NCBI RefSeq assembly: GCF_020740795.1
Contig: NC_067287.1
Location: 13,345,501 to 13,409,500, forward strand
Length of the DNA: 64,000 nt
DNA from: Apus apus
Lineage: Eukaryota > Chordata > Aves > Apodiformes > Apodidae
Direction: 5' to 3'
Shown: positions 51,301-62,147 of the stretch, in pieces
Layout: every line of letters begins with the position of its first letter
How positions within the stretch are numbered: position 1 is the stretch's first letter
Made by a program: the position numbers and the translations under genes
Notes under the pieces: model-generated
Seen by the model: the letters and a program-made list of their open reading frames with translations, nothing else
The model's database searches: none
What the model was told of the DNA's origin: nothing

Positions 51301-53532
51301 TTCAGTTATCTAGAAAATTCAGGATAATATAACTTAAATAAAAGTCAAGGAAATATCACTTTGAACTATGGTGTACATAAATTGAAACTAGCAACTCTTT
51401 TTTTGTAATTTTCTACTTACACTTCATCCTTTAAACAGTTAACCAGAGAGCTTCATTTTTGTAGACAATATCCATTTTTATGAGTTCATTATTTCATTCA
51501 CACCTTCACTTCTACAGTTTCTTGGCTTAGACTTCTTAAACTGCCTCATCTGAGCAGTGCAAGTGAAGCAAATTACTACTAAAACAAGTTTTTTTAAGTC
51601 CTCAGAGTTTCAGCTTCAGAGCTGGGGGAGACTGTAAGACTTTTCACTGATGCTATTTACCTGCTTTTCCACAACTTGACTATATAGAGATGGAGGTGTT
51701 CTAAGCTCTTGGCAAGAACATCTTTCTGGGAGACAAAGGGCATATGTCTTAAAACTAACCAGCACTCCCCTACTAACACTAATATACCAGAGCAGACACA
51801 ACATGTACAGATACATGGAGCTTCTTGGAGAACCCATCTGTAAGAGTAAAGCAAAGTGCACAACTGCAAAACCCATTAGCATCACTGGGGGTTTACAAGC
51901 TGAGAATGTTAAATAACAAGACTAGCTGCAGGCACCTCAATGAAAAGCAGCAGTAAGGAGCAGCAAGAGGCAAGCAGATTTCTTTAATTTAATTTTAAAT
52001 TGCCACTTGTTGTAAATCTCAAAGAAGGCCTTTGTTTCCCCTCTGTATCCTTTATGTAGTAGCATTTCCTTAAACCACATAAAAGTAGGCCAAGTTCTCT
52101 CTGATAGTATCTCATGGAACTTAGACTTGTCTGAAGGAGTAACACAAGGATGAACTCAGCTCAAAGGCTGTACAGAATAGGAGTTACATTCCAGTCTTGA
52201 GCCACAGCATCACTTAACCAAAAAACCTCTATCTTGATCCGTTACATTGGATTTACCTGCAAAAGACATAAAATAAAATTTCGGCTGAAGCTTTAAAAGC
52301 CCCCTGTCTAAAGGAAAAGTCTCCTTTTATGCCATAAACTAGAAGGTTTCGTCAAACTCTTTCACAAAGGTCACAAGAACCTTATGCCCTAGAGCCAGAA
52401 AGCACCTAAGAGGCATCTCATTACTTAATACTTCAAGGACAACTGCAAGTGATAGGTCACAGTCCAGAAAAACATCCATGACACAGAGTACTTCAGCAAA
52501 AACCCAAACATCTTCTGCATATGGCTTCAGCAGCTAGTATAGCCATCACCAAGTGATTCAAAGGGAAAGCAGAACTCAGTAATGCTTGGAGCAAACACAG
52601 GCATGACAGTTAACATTGTGGCAGATGAAAAAGGAACAAAACCAGGGTAGAGAGGATACTCAACACATCTGTACTGAGAAGACACAAAATAACAGAATTT
52701 CCTGTAAGAATGACAATAGAGATGAGGAGAACTGCTATGGCATCATCAGGGAGGGCTACTTGAAAGGCTGCAAGAGAACACAGAAAAGAGGGAACTACAA
52801 AGTTTGAGAACAATCATCTTGGAGATCACATATAAGGTGAGGCTATCATGGAAAGTTTATTGGCCATGCACTAAAGATCCTTCTTCCAGAAGATGAGTAA
52901 TCCTAGGCAAAGCTCAGCTCTGCCAGACAAGGCCTTCTTAGGCTAATCTGAAACAGAAGAATGGTTTCCTCTGTTAACGTCTCATCAAAGACCTCAATAG
53001 TTTCTGCAACAAATGCCAGACTTATTTCTTAGACGTTGCCTTCTTTGACGTAAAAGGGTGACATACATCAACATGTATTTTAAATGAAATTAAAAAAATG
53101 TAACAAGGCACACAGGAAACCTCCTGAACGCACTTACCCCACCTGCAATAGAGCAAACAACCCATGGCTGTCATGTTACATACGGCCACTGCAATGGTGA
53201 TCCCAGCATAAGAATTTACACAGCACAAGAACTTAAAAAAACACCCCAGAAGCACTGTCCAGGTATTTATGTAACAGCTTGATACAGGCTGCCCAGGCTT
53301 TTAAGTATCTTTGGGTTGTTCCATAGGACGAATGGCAAACATCCATACAAACACCCCAGTTTAAATTATAATGCTCCCCAAACTCTCTGTTGGACTTTAC
53401 CACTTCCATTTTTCACTGGCAGGAAGGCAGAGCAGAACAGCAGAAATTCCAGATCGGTATCTGAGAAATTCCCTTCCTCAGTGGTCTTGTGATTTGAGAT
53501 GCACACAGAACAGAGCACTTTTGAAGCAAGTC
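42374..53532. other. Intergenic, no gene seen
   Basis: This is the region between the CR1 copy and the TMEM177 3' end. It is AT-rich with no recognisable exon or RNA gene. A 17-bp near-perfect tandem duplication (CATTACAGTAACTACTG then CATTATAGTAACTACTG) lies at about 49592-49625. A minus-strand frame of 109 codons at 50378-50707 is open but unmatched. Short A or T runs occur at about 44788, 48709 and 49870. Confidence 0.55.
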
Positions 53533-53561
53533 TTTAATATTTGAAGAGAGAATTCTTTATT
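53533..53561 (-). terminator. TMEM177: TMEM177 polyadenylation signals
   Basis: On the minus strand AATAAA occurs at 53561-53556, about 137 nt after the stop codon, and ATTAAA follows at 53538-53533. A GU-rich stretch (CTGTTCTGTGTGCATC) lies downstream near 53495-53515, as expected for a cleavage-stimulation element. This predicts a short 3'UTR of about 150-190 nt that includes a U-rich run opposite the A tract at 53637-53649. The cleavage site itself cannot be read from sequence. Confidence 0.6.
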
Positions 53562-53697
53562 CACACAATGTGCAATAACTCCTTTCGAACTATATGCAAA
53601 AATAAACCCTGAAATTCTAATGAAGATACAGAGTGAAAAAAAAAAAAAAGCAGCACAGCAGTGTTTCAAGAGAATACATAATTCACAAGTTTGAAAT

Positions 53698-54648
53698 TCA
53701 AGCACTCCCTTTCTGTGCCTGGAGCTCTCTTAAAATATTAACAATCAAATCTCTTCGGTAAGTGTACGGGGTGTACTTTACTCTGAACCAGTATCTTGGG
53801 AAAAGGTTACCACTTGGGGCATACATTTTTGTCCCTTGTTTGCCCATCAGACCACGAAGAATCCTGTTGCGGGACAAGATTTTATCATAAAATTCAACCC
53901 CACCTCTGGCGTAGTCTTTGGAAACAGTAGCTGCCTTCCTGTCAGCCTTGCAGTCCAGATGATAGGTCATAGCATCGTAAGAAATGTAATACCACATTAG
54001 TCCACCAGCAGCAGTTATAAGGTTACAGATGCCACGAAGTATCATGGGGCCAGGAGAGAAACCCAGAAGTAGCTTTATACCTCTTCCACAGAGAATTGTA
54101 CCAGCTAAGCAAGTTGGAGCCACAACTGCAATTGCCAAAGGGCTGCCATTCTTCAAATACATAATTTCTCTGGCAATGGCAAACTTCTGAGCTTCAAGTG
54201 AAAAAGTCAGAGCTTCTTTCAAAGCAACACCTTCCTTGCTCTCCCAGTCTACTTCCTTGCCATTGATCACGACAACATGGTTGACTATTCCTTTTTCATC
54301 CTCAGCTGTGCTATCAAAATTAGGTGGGATGCCCACCCAAGAGCCTGCAGGCAGCCAGGGGATTCCAGCACTCACAGGGTGGAAGCCAGAAGCTGCAAAG
54401 GCTCGATAGGACTCAGCAGACTTCACACCAGTATCTTGCAGGACATCCTCAAAGACACCACAAAGCCTCTGTGAAAGCTCAGCTGGTTGCCCCTCTGACC
54501 AGCACTCATGCAACAGTTTGAATGTCTGCTCAGGAAACACATGATGGGAAAGGTTAGCACCAAACAGTCCCATGCACGAAACAGCCAACAAAGTGATCTT
54601 GCGCTTCTTTGCCCACACAGATGCCTTCCGCAGGATCTGCACTGCCAT
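53698..54648 (-). CDS. TMEM177: TMEM177, transmembrane protein 177 (complete, single coding exon)
   Basis: The 316-residue frame matches the vertebrate TMEM177 family (human protein about 311 aa) over its whole length. Recognised conserved blocks are PVSAG-P-LPAG--VGIP (residues 91-108), EAQKFA-ARE--YL (152-165), APTCLAGT (177-184), GPM-LR (200-205), and the C-terminal YA-GGVEFY-K-LS ... PSGN--PR ... PYT-RRD region (246-300). Hydrophobic segments lie at about 18-38, 171-196 and 204-224. The N-terminus is basic (R7, K8, K14-K17), as expected for mitochondrial import or positive-inside topology. Known role of the family: an inner mitochondrial membrane protein that associates with COX20 and influences COX2 stability during complex IV assembly. 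The start has a strong Kozak context (A at -3, G at +4) and lies 14 nt inside the exon. The frame has no stop or frameshift, so the gene looks intact. The coding sequence being in one exon agrees with the mammalian gene. Confidence 0.97.
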   Translation of the reverse strand: MAVQILRKASVWAKKRKITLLAVSCMGLFGANLSHHVFPEQTFKLLHECWSEGQPAELSQRLCGVFEDVLQDTGVKSAESYRAFAASGFHPVSAGIPWLPAGSWVGIPPNFDSTAEDEKGIVNHVVVINGKEVDWESKEGVALKEALTFSLEAQKFAIAREIMYLKNGSPLAIAVVAPTCLAGTILCGRGIKLLLGFSPGPMILRGICNLITAAGGLMWYYISYDAMTYHLDCKADRKAATVSKDYARGGVEFYDKILSRNRILRGLMGKQGTKMYAPSGNLFPRYWFRVKYTPYTYRRDLIVNILRELQAQKGSA

Positions 54649-54662
54649 AGTGAAATCCTAAC

Positions 54663-57600
54663 CTGTTTATAACATAAAATCTGGAATTAAAGTGTGCATA
54701 AATGGGAGTCTCTCATCTCTGTAGCATTTTAAAATACCAAGCAAAAAAAAGGAGAAGCAGCACAGCACAATAACCAGAGAAATATTCCCTTTTTACAAAA
54801 CACAACACACCTTTACAGAGTGAGTGATACTCATTAATTTTGGGACCTTGGCACATAGGATGATTGATACAAAGAATTAACTTCTCCCTCTCCTCCAGTA
54901 AATCAATTTACCGCAATAAAGGCAATAATAAAGCCACTATACTTCCTCCTTCCCCCAGCAATCAATATGCATTCTGTATTTAACCAACATACTTGCCTAG
55001 TCCTTGCCAGCACAATCCCACTGTTGCACTCCACTGCAGAGAGGGACTACAGATACTAAGGTCAGAAAGAGCCAATTATTAACCTATGCTAACAGTACAG
55101 CTCCAAAATTTTTAGTCAGTAACCTCAATACTAAATTCTTTAAGTTGAGCTTGACTACAACTTCCAAAATACAATTGCATTTTGATGTGAAAATTTCAGG
55201 AAACAGATTCCTTTAGAGTTTGTTCTAATGGATAGTCAACCTCATTATTAAACAAAAAAACCAAACAATAACCAAACAAAAAAACAGTATGTGTTTTTTC
55301 TAGGCATTTTTTCCCCCGTATTTCACCTTCCAAGCATTGGTTCTAGCTTACTCAGTAAAAAGCTGTTTTCACAAAGCAACATGTTTTCAGTGGCTACTTT
55401 CAAAAAATTGTCTTTGAAATAATTTGTCTGACAACTAAGATGTACATTCCAAGCAGAAACTGGAACAAAAATCGTTTCAGGGCAGACAGCTATGTTGTGA
55501 CTCTTTAAGTAAACAGATAAACTTAAAAACTTTCAAACCTGCCAACTCCTTCAGTTCAAGAGTCCTGCTTCCCTTGGGAAGTATCAGTTCCTTTTATGGC
55601 CCAAGCTATATGATGTGCCCTGCCAAGGAAAGTTCCAATTCCTTCAATTACAGAACTCTCCTATGAAATGATGCTACTATAAAGATATAAAAGTGAGTTA
55701 GGTACCTACATCCAACAGACATCAATGAAAATAAGATGCCCCTGTTTCCACTTGCATCTTGCAATGTCTTTTCTCTCAGGACTTTTAACACATGAGCTCC
55801 AGAGAATCCTGCTGCAGCTGTTGAAGACATTAGTATTTACAGCTGTCCTTACAGGAAGCTGAGGTGGCAGAAGGAAACTGTGCTTTGATACAACAACCAA
55901 AGTCTTAATGTTGAGTACCATCAAAGGTGGGTTTCAGCTATGCTGCTGGGCTTTGCACAGCAGCAGCTGAAACAAACATATGCTCTCTTCTTCCACTCAG
56001 GCTGAACAAGAACCACCCGCAGAGGGGTAGAGTGGACAACTGGGGGCTGTATCATCATCAAACAGCACTGCATGGCATGCTGGGATGCACTCGTCATGAT
56101 CAACAGCAAATGAGTATTAGCCACAGGGAAACAAAAGGGAATTAAATTAAAGGCAGTGTTTTAATGATTTGGTATTACTACTCCTCCCTATGAAGCTCTT
56201 TCAGACTGTAAATTCACCAGGGGAAGAATAATCTTGTTTAATGTTTATACTGCACTGAACACATACTGAGTGCTTAATAAAAACAATGATGCATGTAAGT
56301 ATACAATAATTTAATATCTATTTCTTAGTGTAGTACATGGAAGTACTCTTACATTCTGCTAAAGACTAGAGGTGGTGATTCGTTTAACGAAATTAATTAA
56401 GAAAAAATATGCTGAAGAGCCAAGAAATTGGATGAAGACCAATTCTGGGAGAAAACCTTGATAATAGATTTTAAAAAAACCCAGAAAATGGTAATACTAC
56501 ATCCAAATGACCTCTTTGGAGTTAAAAACCTCTCAGCAAATTTGACAGTCTAGATTTGATGGAAAAGGTCATGCCGTTCACAGTGCAGGGGACAGCACTT
56601 CAAAGGGGATGACTGTACGAAGACGATCACTTGATCCACACATGAAGCTGATTTCCCAAGAGTTCCCAAGTTTCTCCCACTATTGTTAGAGACAGCCCTC
56701 TCATTTGGGCAGGCTAGCAGATCTTTTTAAGATTAGGAATATAGCAAGAAGAAAATTTAGCCCCTCAGCTATGTCTATGCCAGTGTGGGGAAGGCCAGAC
56801 CATGCTGAAAATCAGCCTGCTCTTCTTGCTTGTATGATCAACTGATGCTTGCCAAGCACATGGAATACTGAATACTCCTCCTGGTCAGCAACCCTGGATG
56901 CTGGGAAGCACACCTGGACAGGCAGGTGAGCCACAGGGAAGAGGGGCAGGAAGCACTGTGCTTATCCATACACTTCTTAACATACAATTCATTAACACTA
57001 ACTTTTTTCCTGCTTCAGCCATGCACATTTTAACAGTTGCTAAGTATTTTTAATTGGTTTGTTTGTTTGTTGTTTTTTTTTGTTTTTTTGGTTTTTTTTA
57101 AATTAAACTATCCTTTGTGCAGGTATGGCTTTAAACCTTTGTGGGTAGACACTTCACAGCCCAGCCTATATTCTTGACTGGATCATGCCCGATAATCCTG
57201 CCACACACTTCATGCCAGGATAAGCAGGGAATGGCATGGATACTCATTTGCTCATGATAGTCAATACTCGTGAAAATAAAAGCAAAACTGCCCTTGATAC
57301 CTTCTAGCACCTGTGCTTTCAAACCTTCCCTGGGGGGTTTGCACTGGCTCTGAGCTCCTGCAGAAAACCCCACTGCAGCACTAACTGCATCTCACATCTT
57401 TATGCATAAACTCTGTGCGTTTTATGCAGAAGGAAGGCAACCGGAAGCTACGAGGTAGTTTTTACAGCCCATATCCTGCAAACTTACTGGCTTAGCTTGT
57501 TCACACAGAACCACAACAATGTTTATCTGACCGTCTCCCTCAAACGCTGAAATATTACTTATCTCTGTGGTGTTACAATCACTCGTTCTCACGTAAGCCG

Positions 57601-57949
57601 GAGAATGTGAACAGCTAGCATTTAAAACAAGGGGATAACAAGGCAGGTTTTCCCCTAACACGGGAACGTTATTATTATTATTTTTTTTTAATGGCACATA
57701 TCCGAGAGAAAAGCTCCACCTAGAACAGGGATCACTCAGGACACAGGACGAGGGCTGAGCCCGCCTCCAGGGCTCAGGGCTTCAAGGCCCGCTGGTCGGA
57801 AAACAAACATCCAGCGGGGAGGCGGCCTCGCACGCCGCCAGGAGGGGCGAGGGCCCCCCCAGCCCCGGGACCGGGCCGCGGGGCAGCGCTCCCGCCGCTC
57901 CCCCCGCCAAGCCGGGCCGCGTCCCGCCGCCCCCCGCGCCCGCACCTAC
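54663..57949 (-). other. TMEM177: TMEM177 intron 1 (inferred)
   Basis: This is the stretch between the inferred donor and acceptor. It is AT-rich with no recognisable exon or open frame of note. It holds a T/G-rich simple tract at 57058-57099 and ordinary low-complexity runs. GT and AG ends are present on the minus strand. The polypyrimidine tract before the acceptor is weak (TTTTATGTTATAAACAG), so the exact acceptor is less certain than the donor. Confidence 0.55.
57058..57099. repeat. T/G-rich low-complexity tract
   Basis: GTTT repeats run into T8-T9 blocks separated by single G or GG. On the transcribed minus strand of the TMEM177 intron this is an A-rich stretch with C interruptions. No retroelement body was recognised next to it. 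Confidence 0.85.
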
Positions 57950-58270
57950 CGGGGCTCCCCGCGCCGAGGCGGGGCTGGCAGCGCCGGGCGGAAGGGGCGG
58001 GCGGCGGCGCCATCAGCGTCGAGCGGCGGGGCGGGGGGGGGGGTCGGTCGGTCCTGCGGGGCCCGGGTGAGGGGTATGGCTCCCTCAGAGGTTGCATCCC
58101 CGCGGGGGAGCCGGGGCGAAGCGGCGGCAGAACCTTCCCGCGGGCAGGTCGAGCCGCTGCGCTGCCCCGGAGGCGGCGAGCAGGGCCCCTGCTGCGGGAC
58201 ACCCCGAGCGGCGGCTGCGGCCCGGGCAGGGACCCTCTGCCCGAGCTACGGCTTCATTCTGTGCCCTCGC
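57730..58270. promoter_or_regulatory. CpG island / TMEM177 promoter
   Basis: GC content and CpG density rise abruptly here against AT-rich flanks. The island contains GC boxes (GGGCGG-type) near 57995-58035, a run of ten G just after 58030, and the TMEM177 donor at 57950. No TATA box is visible. Long frames on both strands inside the island reflect GC richness rather than coding. By mammalian gene order no divergent coding gene is expected on the right, but divergent non-coding transcription from such an island is common. Confidence 0.75.
57950..58060 (-). other. TMEM177: TMEM177 candidate non-coding exon 1 (5' limit approximate)
   Basis: On the minus strand a consensus splice donor reads CCCCG|GTAGGTG, with the last exon base at 57950. 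It sits in the CpG island upstream of the TMEM177 coding exon. The matching acceptor reads TTATAAACAG|GTTAGG, with exon 2 starting at 54662, giving an intron of about 3.3 kb and 14 nt of 5'UTR in exon 2. A second AG four to five bases further on (GTTAG|GATTTC) is a weaker alternative. The exon contains an ATG at 58013-58011. The transcription start cannot be placed from sequence alone, so the 5' limit given is a guess inside the GC-box-rich stretch. Confidence 0.6.
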
Positions 58271-61200
58271 ATTGTTATGCTGTAACTCCCGGTGTTTTTT
58301 GCCTGCAGTGTGCCTTAGATGTGGACATGAATACAGCCCGCCCACTCCAGTGCGGGAACACTTACTGGAAGGCAGTGAAGTACCCAGCATCCATCATGTA
58401 ACATTTGTTTTCTCTGTCATCTCTAGCAGGAAAATAACACGCAGGGATCTTTACTGGCTTTAAAGTTATGATTTGCTCAAAGGAGAAGATGGTTTCTCAA
58501 TAATGAATTTGTTTCATGACCCTGAGAAGGCCCTGGCAAGCTCTGCCTGTGGCAGCACGGCTTCCCCGGGGCCGCACGGCTTCCCCGGGGCATGGAGGAG
58601 GCTGCTGGGTGGAGGAGCAGCAGCTTTTGGCCAGCACTGGCATCAGGAGCACAGCTCAGCCACATGCAGCCTTGCCTCTGGGATGTGCAGTCCTTGAAAA
58701 ACGAGGATAGGGAATAGCTTTTGGACAGCTTAGGGATTTGGGTAGTGGACACTAGAAGGCTGGCTTTGTCTTGTCTCTAGGAAAGGTAGGCAGTGGTGCT
58801 CAGTCATTTTTAAATGTCCCTTGGCACCAGGCAGTCATTAGGTGACCTCACAATCCAAATGGAAGTAATGCTCCATATGGGCTGAGAGACAGCAGAATAG
58901 AAATAAATGAAAACCATGGCTCTTACTTACTTAGATTAATTTTGACACATCTTCCATCGTAGCAGCCCCTGATTGAGGCATCTCTTGCTGGTAAAGGTTT
59001 GGTTCCTAGACCTTTCAAATAAAATTATCAAGATTGTAAACTGGATATTTGGGAGCTTTCATTCAAATATAGGTCTTTCTTCAGGACTTGCAGGATAAAT
59101 ATCTTAGTATTTTTCATATCTTTTTCCTACTGGATGATCTTGTGGAGAACAGCCCGTTTTCTCCCCCCACATAAGACTAGCGTTTTAGAAATGCTAAACA
59201 GGCCTGGTTGGGCATTGCCAGCATCTGTCCCTGTTGTGAACAGAAGCTGTTAATGACAGCATTGGTTTTAATTTTTAATAAACAAGTTCCTAATTGCTAA
59301 GAAAACATGCTCCTTCATGAGAGGGCACAGTTCTAGTTTTATGTTATGGTTTTATTCAGTACAGCAAGGCAGGTGAATGGCTTGCTGCCACTGAAAGGGA
59401 GAAGTCAGAGGAAAGGTCCCACGTTCCCCATCTGTCTCCCTCTGAACCACTTACTTTTTGCCAGAACTGGCATCCACCAGACCCTCTTGTACACTGGTTT
59501 TAATTCACTAACAGCAGAAAACATAGTAATGGGGGAAATAGCGATTCTTTTCTACCAGGTTGGCAAGCTGAATGGGATAATCAAAAAGTCTGAAAAGTGC
59601 CAGGACTCTAACAAGATGGGACGCAATGAGAAGCAGAGGCAACAGCCTCACTCCCCCTTTATATCAGTAAGGAGCTGTTGTAGCCATGGGCCTGCAGATT
59701 CGGCATATAGCGTCATCATCTGCTTATCATTTGTAAGCTGGCATTGATATTCATACTTCATACAGATATACAAAGAAAAAGTGCATGCAGGTGATGGTGG
59801 ACAACTGGAGATGAGCATCCATACTAACCAAACCACAGAGTGCAATGACGGATTTTGAAAGCCTGAGAGTCACTAAGACTTACTTAACCTGCTGGTGAAT
59901 ATAGAGGGAGGGTTGGATGGGTTTGTACAGCCTGACTTTTCAGAAAGGTGCTTCTGCCTTCAGTACCAGATCAAGATGTCTAGAAACCAATGGTTTCTTA
60001 TGCAAAAACTGAAGAGGCTTGGCACAGAATTGCATTTGCACTATTGTTTCTTTTAAATGCTTTATAACAAGTATGACTGTGAAAATTAGAGGCTCCAACT
60101 CTACTAGCCACCATGTTGGCACGATTCCAGTTTCAAGAAGCAGCTTTTACAGCAGGTAAGGTGGAAGACAACTGAAGTGCACCCTATTTCTGTTGCATAA
60201 GCACATTGTTACAGTCAGGGATCAAGCAATATAGACAAGTTTTAAATTAGCCTGCTAGGTGGTGCTGTAGGACATGCTCTAAATTACTTATTCAAAAAGA
60301 TACTACAGTTGTCTGACGTTAAACCAGAAAATGTAGCTGCCTACTGTCACCTGCCTCTCTAACTTACTAAGTTATATATGTCTTGTTGCTACATTAACAA
60401 AAAGGTTGGTTTTCAAGTACAGAATTTGAAGTCTTTGACTTCTTGCAATAATTTGTGTGCTCTCAGAATCTATTTTGCTTATGTGATTTCCAAAGTAAAT
60501 ATGGTCAGTCAGTGAACATCTGCCAGTCTGAGACATACACATTTCTTCCCCCAACCTCTTCTTCCTCTACGGAGTCCATTTATCTGCGCTTTTATTCAAG
60601 TTTGGGGATAATCCAGTCTCCAAACATAAGCTTTAATGGAGGGTAGCATGAAGAGCCTTGCAGTTCTGTCCCAAGTTTAGGCAGTGTTGCATGTCCCAAA
60701 CACTTAATGTAATTCAGTTCTTGCAGGTGTCAGGTGACAGAAATCTTCCAGGTTTCTGGCACCAGGGAAATGCATTGTGTGAGTCTGTGACCACTTCCTG
60801 CTAGCAGGAAGACAGAGACTGTGAAGTCTGCAGGGCAAGGATCATCTGCTAATTATCTACAGAAGCAATCACGAAAAACAAGGGACTGGAGAGTGTAGAC
60901 ATTAGGGATTTCTACAAAAGCGTTTGTCAAATTAAAGCAATGGGGACAGAGGATAAGTCTGATAAATAACAGAGAAAATACTAGAGTACAGAAAAATCCT
61001 GAAGTGACGTGTTGGCAGACCTGGGGAAGATCTTGTAGTGAAGGAAGGGTGTGACATGTCAGCCTTTTGTGAGGCAGCTACCTGGACTGCTTTCAACGTT
61101 GCTGAGTGTAGTGCTTGGAAATTTTCAACACAGCAGAAGGCGGCAGACAATGCACGGAAAACTGATGTATTAAGTGACCGTTAAGGTTCTTGACTGGTGT

Positions 61201-61952
61201 CAAAAGGTCAAGCTTGTTCATACTTAAGTGGTCATCTTACTGCACTGAAGGGGAAGAAAATCTTTCCAGCCTGTCAGTCTGAGCAAGCTGCACATCTCTA
61301 TGTTGCAGCTAATAGCAAAGTGACAATAGCAAAAAGACAAAGATGTAGCTGTTGAAATCTCAGCTATTCAAGTTGCTGAAACAGAAGATATTGGCCAATA
61401 TTGATAATATTGCCTTGAATGGCACATTCCCCCAGCTCCTCTTGTGGGTCCATCCCAGATGATCAAGTGATAGCTCACAACTGAACCTACCTAGGGATAA
61501 CCAAAACCTCATTACTTTGAAGTTCTAATCCATAGTTAAAATAAATTTGTTTGTAAAAGGGTTAAAACAATAGTAACTATTATAAAATGCTTCAGTGACA
61601 AGGTAGATTTCAGTATTCTCATTGTCCAGCTGATGTGGGGTACAACTGCAATTTTCACCTGTAATCTAGAATTTTGCTATGGGCTCAGATAGCACAAGTT
61701 AGAATCCACATTAACCCTTGCATTGTTTGACTGGAATGCCAAAAACTCTGCTAATCTTATGCTGGTAATCAAAGCCACGTGTAAAGAGTAGTAGGATAAA
61801 AAGTTTCCTGTCTCCTTGTTAAGCCCTTTCTGTAGAAAAAGATGATCTATGCCCAACTGTCTTTATTTGTGGGATATGCATATGTTCTTAAATTTTCCTA
61901 TGTTTCTTAATGTTTCTTTTTTTTTTTTTTACGAATTTTTTTTTTTTCACAG
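58271..61952. other. Non-coding sequence right of the TMEM177 island; no gene recognised
   Basis: A 19-bp GC-rich unit (CGCACGGCTTCCCCGGGGC-like) is tandemly duplicated at about 58555-58591. The plus-strand frame at 59346-59747 (133 codons) and a minus-strand frame at 59648-59845 are open but unmatched and overlap each other. By mammalian gene order the 3' end of CFAP221 would lie somewhere to the right on the minus strand, but I recognise no exon of it here. Confidence 0.5.
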
Positions 61953-62147
61953 AAAGAGTGGCTAGAGACTGGAATAGGCTGCCCAGGGAGGTGGTTCAGT
62001 CACCATCCCTGGATGTGTTTAGGGGTTGTTTGGATGTGGTGTTGGTGGATATGGTTTGGGGGAGAACTTTGTAGAGTAGGGATGATGGTTGTACTCAGTG
62101 ATCCCAAAGGTCTTTTCCAACCTGAATAGTTCTATGATTCTATGATT
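61953..62147 (+). mobile_element. CR1 LINE 3' end (sense)
   Basis: This reads GGCTGCCCAGGGAGGTGGTT, then TCACCATCCCTGGATGTGTT, then GTCTTTTCCAACCTGAATAG, and ends in TTCTATGATTCTATGATT, the diagnostic CR1 3' terminus with its repeated octamer. Only about 195 bp are present, 5'-truncated. A T-rich double run (T11 and T12) immediately precedes the insertion. The clean terminus suggests a relatively recent copy. Confidence 0.95.

Noticed and set aside
54277..54521. Two 65-codon plus-strand frames
   Set aside because: They are antisense shadows of the TMEM177 coding exon.
57774..58463. Frames on both strands of the right CpG island (up to 142 codons)
   Set aside because: GC-driven. Part of one frame is the TMEM177 upstream ORF region, but the frame crosses the inferred donor and has no family match.
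59346..59845. 133-codon plus-strand frame and overlapping 65-codon minus-strand frame, considered as a CFAP221 exon or retroelement
   Set aside because: Neither matches a family I can name. The minus-strand frame has only weak splice-like ends, and CFAP221 assignment would be guesswork.
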